Below are positions 25,778 to 32,401 of a DNA stretch of 34,438 nucleotides, piece after piece. This DNA comes from a virus: IMG/VR virus record IMGVR_UViG_3300013114_000058, positions 1 to 34,438 of that record. One strand, given 5' to 3'. Below the pieces are notes generated by a model. The model searched no databases. It worked only from the letters and a program-made list of their open reading frames with translations, and had not been told where the DNA came from. Within the stretch, counting starts at the first letter, position 1. Each line of letters starts with the position of its first letter. Position numbers and translations under genes: made by a program.

Positions 25778-26080
25778 CTAATTACCTTTAAAACCGTTAT
25801 CAGTGATAGCTATCTCCGTTGCAGTGCCAGTAACACTCGCTAAGGAAAATTCGTATTCAACAACAATACCTTGAAATTGAATAGTATGAGGTGCTGACAA
25901 GTCAATTACATTGTCTGGTAAAGCTTCAAAGAACGTTGAGCCATTCTTGCGTCCACGAATCGTTAAAGTACCACTTGTAACATTAGTTAAATCAAAAGCT
26001 AAGTCATGGTAAAGATTTCTTGGTGTAACAATTCGTCTCGTGTAAGTCCCGTCTGTTGCAGGGATTGTAATCGTAGACAT
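25778..26080 (-). CDS. Small beta-rich virion protein, 100 aa
   Basis: MSTITIPATDGTYTRRIVTP begins a compact, all-beta protein with LTIRGRKNGSTFFEALPDN. A strong ribosome-binding site (GCAGGAGACTTAGA before the ATG) supports the start even though it lies 82 nt inside the upstream metallopeptidase-like gene. Possibly a capsid decoration or tail protein. Function not recognised. Confidence 0.6.
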   Translation of the reverse strand: MSTITIPATDGTYTRRIVTPRNLYHDLAFDLTNVTSGTLTIRGRKNGSTFFEALPDNVIDLSAPHTIQFQGIVVEYEFSLASVTGTATEIAITDNGFKGN

Positions 26081-26376
26081 TCTAAGTCTCCTGCTATTAG
26101 AGCCTCATCTTCAATTCTAGACTCTAAGTAGTTTTTAACTATATTCCAATGCCTTCTCCAAAGGAAAGCATCACGACAAAAACGTATAACACCTAAGCTA
26201 TTTAATTGACTTATATGAGTGTACTCGTGTTCCAGGGTACGAGCAAGTTCTTCTACAGGTCCATTAAATAACTCAGGATGGACATAAATAGTTTTAGTAA
26301 ATGTAAAGAACCCTCGAACCCGAAAGAACGAGGGTAATTTACGTACCTTATACCCTTTAAATACGAGTGTACTCAC
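25999..26376 (-). CDS. HEXXH zinc metallopeptidase-like protein, 125 aa
   Basis: Chosen start is GTG at 26376, with AAGGA just upstream and only a 20-nt overlap with the preceding gene; an ATG at 26409 is in frame but overlaps more. The body carries ELARTLEHEYTHISQLNSLG (H50, E51, H54), a zinc-binding HEXXH helix, followed by IEDEALIAGD, whose E89 or E91 is a good third ligand. This resembles minimal gluzincin folds. The last 82 nt overlap the following gene in another frame, which is unusual in this operon. A role in head maturation or host processing is possible but unproven. Confidence 0.6.
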   Translation of the reverse strand: MSTLVFKGYKVRKLPSFFRVRGFFTFTKTIYVHPELFNGPVEELARTLEHEYTHISQLNSLGVIRFCRDAFLWRRHWNIVKNYLESRIEDEALIAGDLECLRLQSLQQTGLTRDELLHQEIFTMT

Positions 26377-26791
26377 CTGTATCCTTAGTATATTCAAGGT
26401 AGTTAACAACTACAATATACTCACCTACTGCAGTAGCTGCACCAGTGATTGTAGTGTTTAAGATAAGAGGAACACCTGTGCTAGTCAAAGATTGACCGGT
26501 GAATGTACCTTGCTCACCTGTAACTGCTAAGTCAATAGCAGACGCGATTTCTGAACCACCTTCAGTAGTACCTAAAGTAGCTACTGCAGAAGTAGCCGCA
26601 TCAGAAGCTGTTTTAACATGCACATATGCATCAGTGATGATAGCATCAGCAGGTAGATTAGCTAATTGATAACTGCCAGAAGTAGTACCGATGTTTTCAC
26701 TATCTGTACCTTCTGCTACGACAGCTGCAAACTTGCAAACTGTCTTTTTAGTCATAAAATCGTCTTCACGAACTTTATCGATAATAGCCAT
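26357..26791 (-). CDS. Virion protein following the major capsid, 144 aa
   Basis: MAIIDKVREDDFMTKKTVCK, then Ala/Thr/Gly-rich beta strands (AATSAVATLGTTEGGSEIAS) ending NYLEYTKDTGEYTRI. It lies 12 nt after the capsid gene. Small beta-rich proteins in this position are often head decoration (cementing) proteins. No specific family recognised. Confidence 0.5.
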   Translation of the reverse strand: MAIIDKVREDDFMTKKTVCKFAAVVAEGTDSENIGTTSGSYQLANLPADAIITDAYVHVKTASDAATSAVATLGTTEGGSEIASAIDLAVTGEQGTFTGQSLTSTGVPLILNTTITGAATAVGEYIVVVNYLEYTKDTGEYTRI

Positions 26792-26803
26792 TATTTAGTA
26801 CTC

Positions 26804-27955
26804 CTACACTTGTAAGTCTACAGCAACAACACCATGGTCGATGCCAGAAACTTTAGCTGCTTTGTACTTAGGACCAGACTCAGATACTAAATTAGTCTTA
26901 CGAACTTCCGTCCATACTTCTAATGCAGATTCTGACTTGATACCAAAGTCTTGTGAAGCCTGGAAGCGATAATCAGGTTGTTTACCCATTGCAATTTGCA
27001 ATGCACCAGTACCTAAGATAACCGCACGTGAGCGTAGTGTAGACGCATAATCGAAACCTTCTTGACCTGTCCATACAGCATTTACTGTATCATACTGACG
27101 CAAACCACAGATTTCAACTTCTGAATCATCAAGACCCCAACCAGCACCTGCACCGATAGTGTCACCAAAGAATTGGTTAGACTCGACGATTAATAAAGCA
27201 CCAATTTGACCAATTACACCACTAAAGTTACGGTTTTGCATACCACGTACGTCACCATCTTTAACGATAGTTTGGTAACCTGCAGTATCTTTGCGTAACA
27301 CGTTAGCCATAGAGCTGTCGATTACCATAATCCATAATGGACGTTCACCGTTAGCAGTAGACTGTGTACGCATAGGGTCTAATGGACGACGAATGTCACC
27401 AGTAGAGTAACCTTGTGAAGTCTTAAGGATTTTCTCAATGTCTAATAAGTCATTGAAAGTGAATGAAGTACCAAGATCAATAACGTGAGATGCAGCTTGT
27501 ACACCTGAGTCATTAGTAATGATGTTACCTTGAGCAGCATCAAATAACGCCTGGTCTTTCCAACGAATCCATAAATCACCTAATTTAGTACGTGAATCAG
27601 AGTGTTCGTTGATTGATAAGTCACCGATGTTAACACCGTCAAACTTGTCACCGTTATCAACTGGGATACGATAACGCTCAACTGTGATTTTATCAGAGAA
27701 CTTACGTTTTTGCTCACCTTTACCGTAAGCAGTATCTTTACCTTTGATAGCCTTACCAGATAAGTTGCCGTCAAAGTCGAAAACCACTGTGTGACCTTCT
27801 GAAGAATTTTCATTGTTGGCCTGGAACACGATTGCATCTTTAGATGAACCAGTGTAAGGAGCCCAGAACGAGCGAGACGCCGCCTGAATCATCCCTTCAC
27901 GCATCCATTTACGACGCTCGAGGTCAGAACCAATACTAACTACACCTGTAGACAT
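26804..27955 (-). CDS. Major capsid protein, N4-gp56/DUF4043-like
   Basis: 383 aa. The middle has EGHTVVFDFDGNLSGKAIKG, KFSDKITVERYRIPVDNG and LWIRWKDQALFDAAQG, the pattern I associate with the DUF4043/N4 gp56 capsid family of HK97-fold proteins. ERPLWIMVIDSSMANVLRK and GLDDSEVEICGLRQYDTV complete the A-domain. No N-terminal protease-cleaved scaffold is visible because a separate scaffold gene lies upstream. Own promoter, hairpin and palindrome in the 197-nt leader fit high expression. Confidence 0.75.
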   Translation of the reverse strand: MSTGVVSIGSDLERRKWMREGMIQAASRSFWAPYTGSSKDAIVFQANNENSSEGHTVVFDFDGNLSGKAIKGKDTAYGKGEQKRKFSDKITVERYRIPVDNGDKFDGVNIGDLSINEHSDSRTKLGDLWIRWKDQALFDAAQGNIITNDSGVQAASHVIDLGTSFTFNDLLDIEKILKTSQGYSTGDIRRPLDPMRTQSTANGERPLWIMVIDSSMANVLRKDTAGYQTIVKDGDVRGMQNRNFSGVIGQIGALLIVESNQFFGDTIGAGAGWGLDDSEVEICGLRQYDTVNAVWTGQEGFDYASTLRSRAVILGTGALQIAMGKQPDYRFQASQDFGIKSESALEVWTEVRKTNLVSESGPKYKAAKVSGIDHGVVAVDLQV

Positions 27956-27984
27956 AGTATTTACCTTCTATTAGTTAAATAAAC

Positions 27985-27999
27985 TGAGACTAAGTCTCA
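27985..27999. promoter_or_regulatory. 15-nt palindrome in the capsid leader
   Basis: TGAGACT (27985-27991) and AGTCTCA (27993-27999) form a 7+1+7 palindrome 30 nt upstream of the capsid start. It could be an operator or a short RNA hairpin that protects or tunes the capsid mRNA. Confidence 0.45.
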
Positions 28000-28027
28000 A
28001 CGATAATATAGATAGGAGATTCAGTGG

Positions 28028-28057
28028 CATATAATGCACGAGTCCTTTTTAAGTCAA
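28028..28057 (-). promoter_or_regulatory. Sigma-70-type promoter for major capsid gene
   Basis: On the minus strand, TTGACT (-35, 28057 down to 28052) is followed after 18 nt by TATATG (-10, 28033 down to 28028). The -35 matches 5 of 6 consensus bases. It would start a transcript about 65 nt before the capsid ATG. The -35 overlaps the 3' arm of the hairpin at 28056-28101. Confidence 0.45.
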
Positions 28058-28101
28058 ACCAGGTATCTTGAGACCATAAATGGTGATTCATAACCTGGTT
28101 T
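28056..28101 (-). terminator. Hairpin between scaffold and capsid genes
   Basis: AAACCAGGT (28056-28064) pairs with ACCTGGTTT (28093-28101), 9 bp, around a 28-nt loop that itself holds CCATaaATGG. On the minus strand the stem ends in TTT directly before GACTT. It may end part of the scaffold transcript, so the capsid is driven from its own promoter. Confidence 0.4.
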
Positions 28102-28152
28102 AATCTATATTGATTATATAATAAATGCATATAAATTGTACATTTAATAATA

Positions 28153-28866
28153 TTAATAAAGTTCGTTTTGATAATCTGCTGAATTTTGTGCCTCTAAAGC
28201 TTCTTTAGAAGGTTTAGAACCTCCACGAGCTTCTGCAAAACCTGGGTCTTTATCAGGCGTAGGTCCTTTATCAATAGTCTTACCCTTAGATAAGAAAGTT
28301 TTACATTCACCTAAGAAATCGGCAAATGAAATTTCACCTGTTTCTAATTTCTTAGTAATACGAGGCGGAATGTCATTAGCTAATACATCATCATTAAGTA
28401 CGATATCAGGATTTGACTCCTGGAATTGATTTAGTTCGTACTCACGTTGTTCTAGTTCCGTCATCTGTGAAACTTCTTTAGTAATAGTCTCACGACGTTC
28501 CTGAAACTGTGAACGTTGAGTCTCTTCTAACGTAGCTAACTCTGTACGCCAAGCATCAGGGTCTTGATGTTTTAGCTCTTCAAGTCGAGCTTGTTCTTTA
28601 GCTGGCAGCTGTGACATAGCATCTTGTTCCCAAGATTGCACTAACTTATCATTCTCAGCTTGCAAACGTTTATTTTCTTGCTGCGTTTTAGTAAACGATG
28701 CTTGTGTATCGCGGCGGCGTTTTTCTGCTCGTGCAGCAAATAAGGTAGCTTCATCTACCTCAACCCCGTCGGGTAGAGCAAGCTTGCCATCTTCACCTGT
28801 AGTGAACTGCGAAACAACGGTATTTACTTTTTGTTCGAAAGTATCTGAATTGTCAGGAGTACTCAT
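28153..28866 (-). CDS. Scaffolding protein
   Basis: 237 aa, highly charged and helical (RAEKRRRDTQASFTKTQQEN, QFQERRETITKEVSQMTELE). It lies immediately upstream of the capsid gene and has a Lys/Pro/Asp-rich C-terminal tail (SKGKTIDKGPTPDKDPGFAE). These are the usual traits of a podoviral scaffold that directs procapsid assembly around the portal. No protease-like domain is visible. Confidence 0.7.
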   Translation of the reverse strand: MSTPDNSDTFEQKVNTVVSQFTTGEDGKLALPDGVEVDEATLFAARAEKRRRDTQASFTKTQQENKRLQAENDKLVQSWEQDAMSQLPAKEQARLEELKHQDPDAWRTELATLEETQRSQFQERRETITKEVSQMTELEQREYELNQFQESNPDIVLNDDVLANDIPPRITKKLETGEISFADFLGECKTFLSKGKTIDKGPTPDKDPGFAEARGGSKPSKEALEAQNSADYQNELY

Positions 28867-28974
28867 ATTAGTTACCTTATTATTAAACCTTCATTTATTT
28901 TATAATAACAGTTTACAAATGTAAATAAATTTATTAAAATAAATTAATAACATTATATAGAGATACTCAAACTT
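28867..28974. promoter_or_regulatory. Divergent promoter region between structural and terminase genes
   Basis: 108 nt of very AT-rich DNA from which the scaffold gene (minus) and the terminase block (plus) diverge. TTTACA-AA-TGTAAA at 28912-28925 is an inverted repeat near its centre. Several TATAAT-like boxes occur on both strands (TTATAA, TATATA), but no single -35/-10 pair stands out. The palindrome is a candidate operator for the ribbon-helix-helix-like protein encoded next. Confidence 0.45.
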
Positions 28975-29148
28975 ATGGCTATTCATACTTTCTCAACTAA
29001 AGGCTCAAAACCTGCTGATGAGCAAGTTGTACGTGAAGTTAAAAAACACTGCGAACAACATTGCTTAAACTTTAGCGGTTTAGTAGTATCATTACTCCGA
29101 GATTATCAAACTAAGGTGATAGCAGATGGACGACAATCAAAAGTATAA
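28975..29148 (+). CDS. Small ribbon-helix-helix-like protein, 57 aa
   Basis: MAIHTFSTKGSKPADEQVVR, then an amphipathic helix pair (VREVKKHCEQHCLNFSGLVV) ending LLRDYQTKVIADGRQSKV. Length, the N-terminal strand-like HTFSTKG and the two-helix pattern with the NFSGLVVSLLRDY second helix resemble Arc/CopG-type DNA-binding proteins. It overlaps the start of the terminase small subunit by 23 nt. It may autoregulate the divergent promoter region. Assigned by pattern only. Confidence 0.55.
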   Translation: MAIHTFSTKGSKPADEQVVREVKKHCEQHCLNFSGLVVSLLRDYQTKVIADGRQSKV

Positions 29149-29617
29149 AGCTATATCTTTATTAGAGCAAGAACTTGCACCTAAAGATATAGCTGATGAC
29201 TTAGATCTAAGCTATTCTGCTGTTCTTAAGCTAAAGAAAGATTTCGAACAGGCTAAGCTAAATAATACAGTCGACCAGCTGGTCAATATGGATAACGTGT
29301 TATTGGCGGAAATCGCTGAACATTCACCTATTGTGGAGCAAAATCTGGATAGAGTGACTAAAGGTCTGGACGGTCTTGAGATTCTAAACACAGAACTTCA
29401 AAAGACTGCATTACAAATAGTTAAACGTGTTAATAGTCTATTAATGAGCTCAGATATGCCTTCTGAGATTGAGACGTATGCAGATATTGTATGTAATATG
29501 CAAACTACGTTCTTCAACAAAAATATGACACAAGTTAATGTACAAAACAACTTCGGAAGTGAGAATACAAGTGCAAGCAGATACAGTCAATACCTCGGTG
29601 ACAAGCCTGGAGGCTAG
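29126..29617 (+). CDS. terS: Terminase small subunit
   Basis: 163 aa. An N-terminal helix-turn-helix-like segment (ISLLEQELAPKDIADDLDLS, then YSAVLKLKKDF) would recognise the packaging site. A central helical region probably oligomerises, and a Gln/Asn-rich C-terminal tail (NVQNNFGSENTSASRYSQYL) could contact the large subunit. Identity follows from layout and adjacency to the large subunit, whose ORF overlaps it by up to 80 nt. It lies on the strand opposite to the capsid operon. Confidence 0.7.
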   Translation: MDDNQKYKAISLLEQELAPKDIADDLDLSYSAVLKLKKDFEQAKLNNTVDQLVNMDNVLLAEIAEHSPIVEQNLDRVTKGLDGLEILNTELQKTALQIVKRVNSLLMSSDMPSEIETYADIVCNMQTTFFNKNMTQVNVQNNFGSENTSASRYSQYLGDKPGG

Positions 29618-31325
29618 TCGACAAAGCCTGGAGGGTAAGGTCTTACCGGCTAACCGCGCTTTCGATATAGAGCCTTGTGTAGACCGCTCGGAGTGCAATA
29701 AGCTAAATATAACCAGGCGAGAGTTTGAGTTCTTCTATCCTGATATAGCGGAATACTACGATCTATTCAATGATCCAGTACCTCATAATATCAGTGATGA
29801 AGACTTTGAAGCTAAATATTTGACGTCAAAGCTCTGGCGGCTTAATAACTGTTATACTATCATTAATAAAGATGGTGCGCCTGTCACGTTCCGTATGAAC
29901 TTCGGACAGCACAAAGTATATGCAGCATCCAGGGTACATCCTCGCGTGATAATCCTAAAATCCCGTCAGCAAGGTATCTCAACTCTGTGGCTTGTATCAT
30001 ACTTCGATGATGCAGTATTCTGTCCATTCCTTAATCTGGGCCTGATGGCTCAAGGTACCGATGAGGCATCCACGCTGCTTGAGAGAACTAAGTTTCTATG
30101 GGACATGTTAGATGACTCTATTAAGTCGTTTATAGGGGTCTCATTAGAGAAAGATAATACAAAAGAGTATGCATTTAGCAACAAAAGTACCATATTCATT
30201 CGTGTGTCATTCCGTTCAACAACCTTGCAGCGTCTACACGTGTCGGAGTTCGGTAAGATAGCTAATAATTACCCAAAACGAGCTAAAGAGACCAAAACAG
30301 GTACTCTACAAGCACTTGGTAAGGGAAATACAGGTATTATAGAGTCAACTGCTGAAGGTCGTAACATGTTTAAGCAAATGTGGGATGACTCAGTGCTCGT
30401 AGAGAACAGTACAGGTCTTAGTGTCAAGGACTTCAAGCCAATATTTCTATCCTGGCTCGACGACCCCGACTGTCTCAATGATGTAGAGCAACCTGTAGAC
30501 GGTGAAGCAGCAGACTATTTTGCTAAGTTAGAAGAGCAGACAGGTCGTAAGCTAAGTAAAGAACAGAAGAACTTCTGGATTATCCAGCGGCGCGAGCTCG
30601 GTGGTGATATATTCCAGGAATATCCTGCCACACCTGAAGAAGCCTTCACTGCAAGCCGCGACGGCACATATTACAGTAGGTTGTTCAATGAATCTGTAGT
30701 ACGTAAGGGTCGTGTGGTAAGTGGATTATACGACCCTAACTTACCTGTCGATGTCTATTTTGACCTCGGTGTCGACGACTACTTTGTTGTAGGCTTTGTA
30801 CAGTGGTATAGAGACGAATGGCGACTTGTAGATGAGTACTGGAATAACGGCTACGCGATTACTCACTATATAGATGAAGTAATTAGCCGTGGATATACTA
30901 TACGTGATTGGAATTTCCCTCACGATATACGTCAACGGTCTTTAACTAACGCTAACAGCAGCGGTCAAGCTAAAAGTAGAGAAGACATAGTGCGTGAGTA
31001 CATCCGTGATAACCAAATACCTGGTCGTGTGATGACTTTAGCTAAAGAAAGTATAGCAGATGGTATTGAAGCTGTACGTCGAATGATTCCTAAAATGCGG
31101 GTCGATAAACGTTGCTCTTATCTAATGGAATGTGCTCTAAATTATAGTAAAGAGTGGGATGATAAGCAACAAGTTTGGAAACAGACTCCTGTGCATGACG
31201 AATATTCTCACGGCGCGGATGTACTTAGGTCGATTGCTTGTAATACAGTTGAAAATAGGGAATACCATAGGAGTCCTTATGAGGGCCGTCAACAGAGGGC
31301 TCGTATGAGTGGCTTCGATGTATAA
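29538..31325 (+). CDS. terL: Terminase large subunit (ATPase and nuclease)
   Basis: 595 aa from the longest start. The ATPase has ILKSRQQGISTLW (139-151), a Walker A variant of terminases with Ile where Lys is usual, then RLHVSEFGKIA with E237, and ESTAEGRNM (269-277) as the coupling motif. The C-terminal RNase-H-like nuclease has VDVYFDLGVDD (D409) and ends with YSHGADVLRSIA. It drives DNA into the procapsid and cuts the concatemer. The ATG at 29538 lies 80 nt inside the small-subunit gene with no ribosome-binding site; an in-frame GTG at 29571 is an alternative start. Confidence 0.9.
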   Translation: MYKTTSEVRIQVQADTVNTSVTSLEASRQSLEGKVLPANRAFDIEPCVDRSECNKLNITRREFEFFYPDIAEYYDLFNDPVPHNISDEDFEAKYLTSKLWRLNNCYTIINKDGAPVTFRMNFGQHKVYAASRVHPRVIILKSRQQGISTLWLVSYFDDAVFCPFLNLGLMAQGTDEASTLLERTKFLWDMLDDSIKSFIGVSLEKDNTKEYAFSNKSTIFIRVSFRSTTLQRLHVSEFGKIANNYPKRAKETKTGTLQALGKGNTGIIESTAEGRNMFKQMWDDSVLVENSTGLSVKDFKPIFLSWLDDPDCLNDVEQPVDGEAADYFAKLEEQTGRKLSKEQKNFWIIQRRELGGDIFQEYPATPEEAFTASRDGTYYSRLFNESVVRKGRVVSGLYDPNLPVDVYFDLGVDDYFVVGFVQWYRDEWRLVDEYWNNGYAITHYIDEVISRGYTIRDWNFPHDIRQRSLTNANSSGQAKSREDIVREYIRDNQIPGRVMTLAKESIADGIEAVRRMIPKMRVDKRCSYLMECALNYSKEWDDKQQVWKQTPVHDEYSHGADVLRSIACNTVENREYHRSPYEGRQQRARMSGFDV

Positions 31326-31334
31326 CCTGGCCAC

Positions 31335-31500
31335 TTATATAAATTTATTACGCTTAAATTCTGCATGCATCCATTTACTACCTTAAATGTATAGTTATAT
31401 AAATTTATTATACTTAAACTTGTATGCATCCATTTTACTACCTTATATGTATAGTTATATAAATTTATTATACTTAAACTTGTATGCATCCATTTTACTG
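31335..31500. repeat. Three tandem copies of a 60-bp AT-rich repeat
   Basis: Units begin at 31335, 31395 and 31455 (exact 60-nt period; the third is cut after about 46 nt). Each reads TTATATAAATTTATTATACT, then TAAACTTGTATGCATCCATT, then a less conserved end. The first copy differs slightly (ACGCTTAAATTCTGCATGC). The minus strand of each unit encodes a 20-residue peptide in frame, an effect of the 60-nt period and probably not a gene. Candidate iteron array, promoter cluster or recombination substrate just after terminase. Confidence 0.8.
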
Positions 31501-31560
31501 ATTTCCGTTACGGTGGGAGCCCCCCAGACTGGCCCTAGGCCCTAGTGACCAGGATCCAGG
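31501..31560. other. GC-rich islet after terminase, candidate packaging or end site
   Basis: A sharp change from AT-rich repeat DNA to about 60 nt rich in G and C. It contains CCGTTACGG, GGGAGCCCCCC, the tandem 7-mer GGCCCTAGGCCCTAG and two CCAGG sites. It codes for nothing visible. Being next to the terminase genes, it could be a cos or pac element, or a replication feature; function is not shown by the sequence alone. Confidence 0.4.
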
Positions 31561-31562
31561 CA

Positions 31563-31674
31563 ATTAGATGACTATAACTCAATAGCATATGCTTATAACC
31601 CAGGTTGTTATAACGATATAGCTAAATAGTTGACTATAGCTCAGTAGTATATGTTTATAACCCAGGTTGTTATA
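31563..31674. repeat. Decayed 62-nt direct repeat
   Basis: TGACTATAACTCAATAGCAT at 31569 recurs as TGACTATAGCTCAGTAGTAT at 31631. Each is followed by the same CCAGGTT hairpin (31593-31613 and 31656-31674). The two copies show scattered substitutions, which suggests an older duplication than the leader repeats downstream. Confidence 0.6.
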
Positions 31675-31737
31675 TGCTTATAACCAGGTTTGTTATAACT
31701 ATATAGCTAAATAACATCTATGCAATTAAGTTATATG

Positions 31738-31969
31738 CTTATAGCCAGGTTTGTTATAACTATATAGCTAAATAGCATAGATTCACTTAAACTATATACT
31801 TATAGCTAAATATTATAAAATAATATTGTACAAACCTGGTTACCTGGTCTATACGCACATGCACGTACTATTTATAATAAAGTCTCAACATTTTAGTTAT
31901 ATACTTATAGCATTCTACTCTATAAAAAAGTTGTACTTAATTAAAATTTGGCTTTATTATTAAATTATC
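31738..31969 (+). repeat. Structured leader repeat, copy A (232 nt)
   Basis: Nearly identical to 32160-32378 apart from a 13-nt insertion (ATAAAATAATATT) and a few changes. Outer arms CCAGGTTTGT (31745-31754) and ACAAACCTGG (31830-31839) pair exactly, and an inner 12-bp arm pair is broken by one mismatch. A promoter candidate lies near the 3' end. It ends 29 nt before the start of the 55-aa gene at 31999. Confidence 0.85.
31931..31960 (+). promoter_or_regulatory. Promoter candidate in leader copy A
   Basis: TTGTAC (31931-31936), 18-nt spacer, TATTAT (31955-31960). The -10 matches 5 of 6 consensus bases, the -35 only 3 of 6. It is identical in leader copy B and the same distance from the end of the repeat, which supports function. 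Confidence 0.4.
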
Positions 31970-31998
31970 AAATGCAAACAATTAAAGAGTAACTAAAT

Positions 31999-32166
31999 AT
32001 GACTAATAATCCTGACAATATAGATTTAAACTATATTAAAAGTCTTGTACAAACGACAAGTGACATTATAGAATATACCCATAATGGTGAGTATGTTACA
32101 TTTACGTTTAGTAACGGCGACGGTTGGTATTTTGACATAGACATTGATATTACTGATGTCTTATAG
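31999..32166 (+). CDS. Small acidic protein, 55 aa, between two leader repeats
   Basis: MTNNPDNIDLNYIKSLVQTT ... GWYFDIDIDITDVL. Acidic, with a helix followed by two or three beta strands (HNGEYVTFTFSNGDGWYFDI). Start has AAAGAG 11 nt upstream. Its stop codon lies inside the first bases of leader copy B. No family recognised; probably an early host-interaction protein by position. Confidence 0.6.
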   Translation: MTNNPDNIDLNYIKSLVQTTSDIIEYTHNGEYVTFTFSNGDGWYFDIDIDITDVL

Positions 32167-32378
32167 CCAGGTTTGTTATAAGTATATAGCTAAATAGCAT
32201 AGATTCACTTAAACTATATACTTATAGCTAAATATTGTACAAACCTGGTTACCTGGTCTATACGCACATGCACGTACTATTTATAATAAAGTCTCAACAT
32301 TTTAGTTATAAGTATATTCTTTTCTACTCTATAAAAAAGTTGTACTTAATTAAAATTTGGCTTTATTATTAAATTATC
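32160..32378 (+). repeat. Structured leader repeat, copy B (219 nt)
   Basis: Second copy of the element at 31738-31969. The pairing is perfect here: outer 10 bp CCAGGTTTGT (32167-32176)/ACAAACCTGG (32239-32248), and inner 12 bp TATAAGTATATA (32177-32188)/TATATACTTATA (32215-32226), with a 12-nt one-sided bulge and a 26-nt apical loop. The short CCAGG-loop hairpin at 32161-32181 uses the same bases and cannot coexist with the large fold. Sits 23 nt before the start of the 72-aa gene at 32402. Confidence 0.85.
32340..32369 (+). promoter_or_regulatory. Promoter candidate in leader copy B
   Basis: TTGTAC (32340-32345), 18-nt spacer, TATTAT (32364-32369), the same as in copy A. A transcript from here would begin about 25 nt before the 72-aa gene. 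Confidence 0.4.
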
Positions 32379-32401
32379 GAAACAACAAATGAGTAAGTAA
32401 G

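Larger units (their letters stand above)
31593..32181. repeat. Family of five short hairpins with a CCAGGTT-type loop
   Basis: Stem arms TTATAAC/GTTATAA with a 7-nt loop occur at 31593-31613, 31656-31674 (6-bp stem), 31678-31698, 31739-31759 and 32161-32181 (the last two with one G-T wobble). The loops are CCAGGTT or CAGGTTT. Four of the five are followed by ATATAGCTAAATA. Sequence and spacing show repeated duplication of one small structured element. Confidence 0.8.

Noticed and set aside
31289-31489. Minus-strand ORF with 20-residue repeats (MHTSLSIINLYNYT...)
   Set aside because: It is a by-product of the 60-bp tandem repeat whose period is a multiple of three. It has no ribosome-binding site and runs antisense to the end of terminase.
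31569-31680. tRNA-like segment (GACTATAGCTCAGTAG)
   Set aside because: Only the D-arm-like TAGCTCAGT is present. There is no matching D stem, anticodon arm, TTCGA-type T arm or acceptor stem.
31335-32378. CRISPR array
   Set aside because: Repeats are directly tandem or gene-separated, with no uniform unique spacers and no cas genes.
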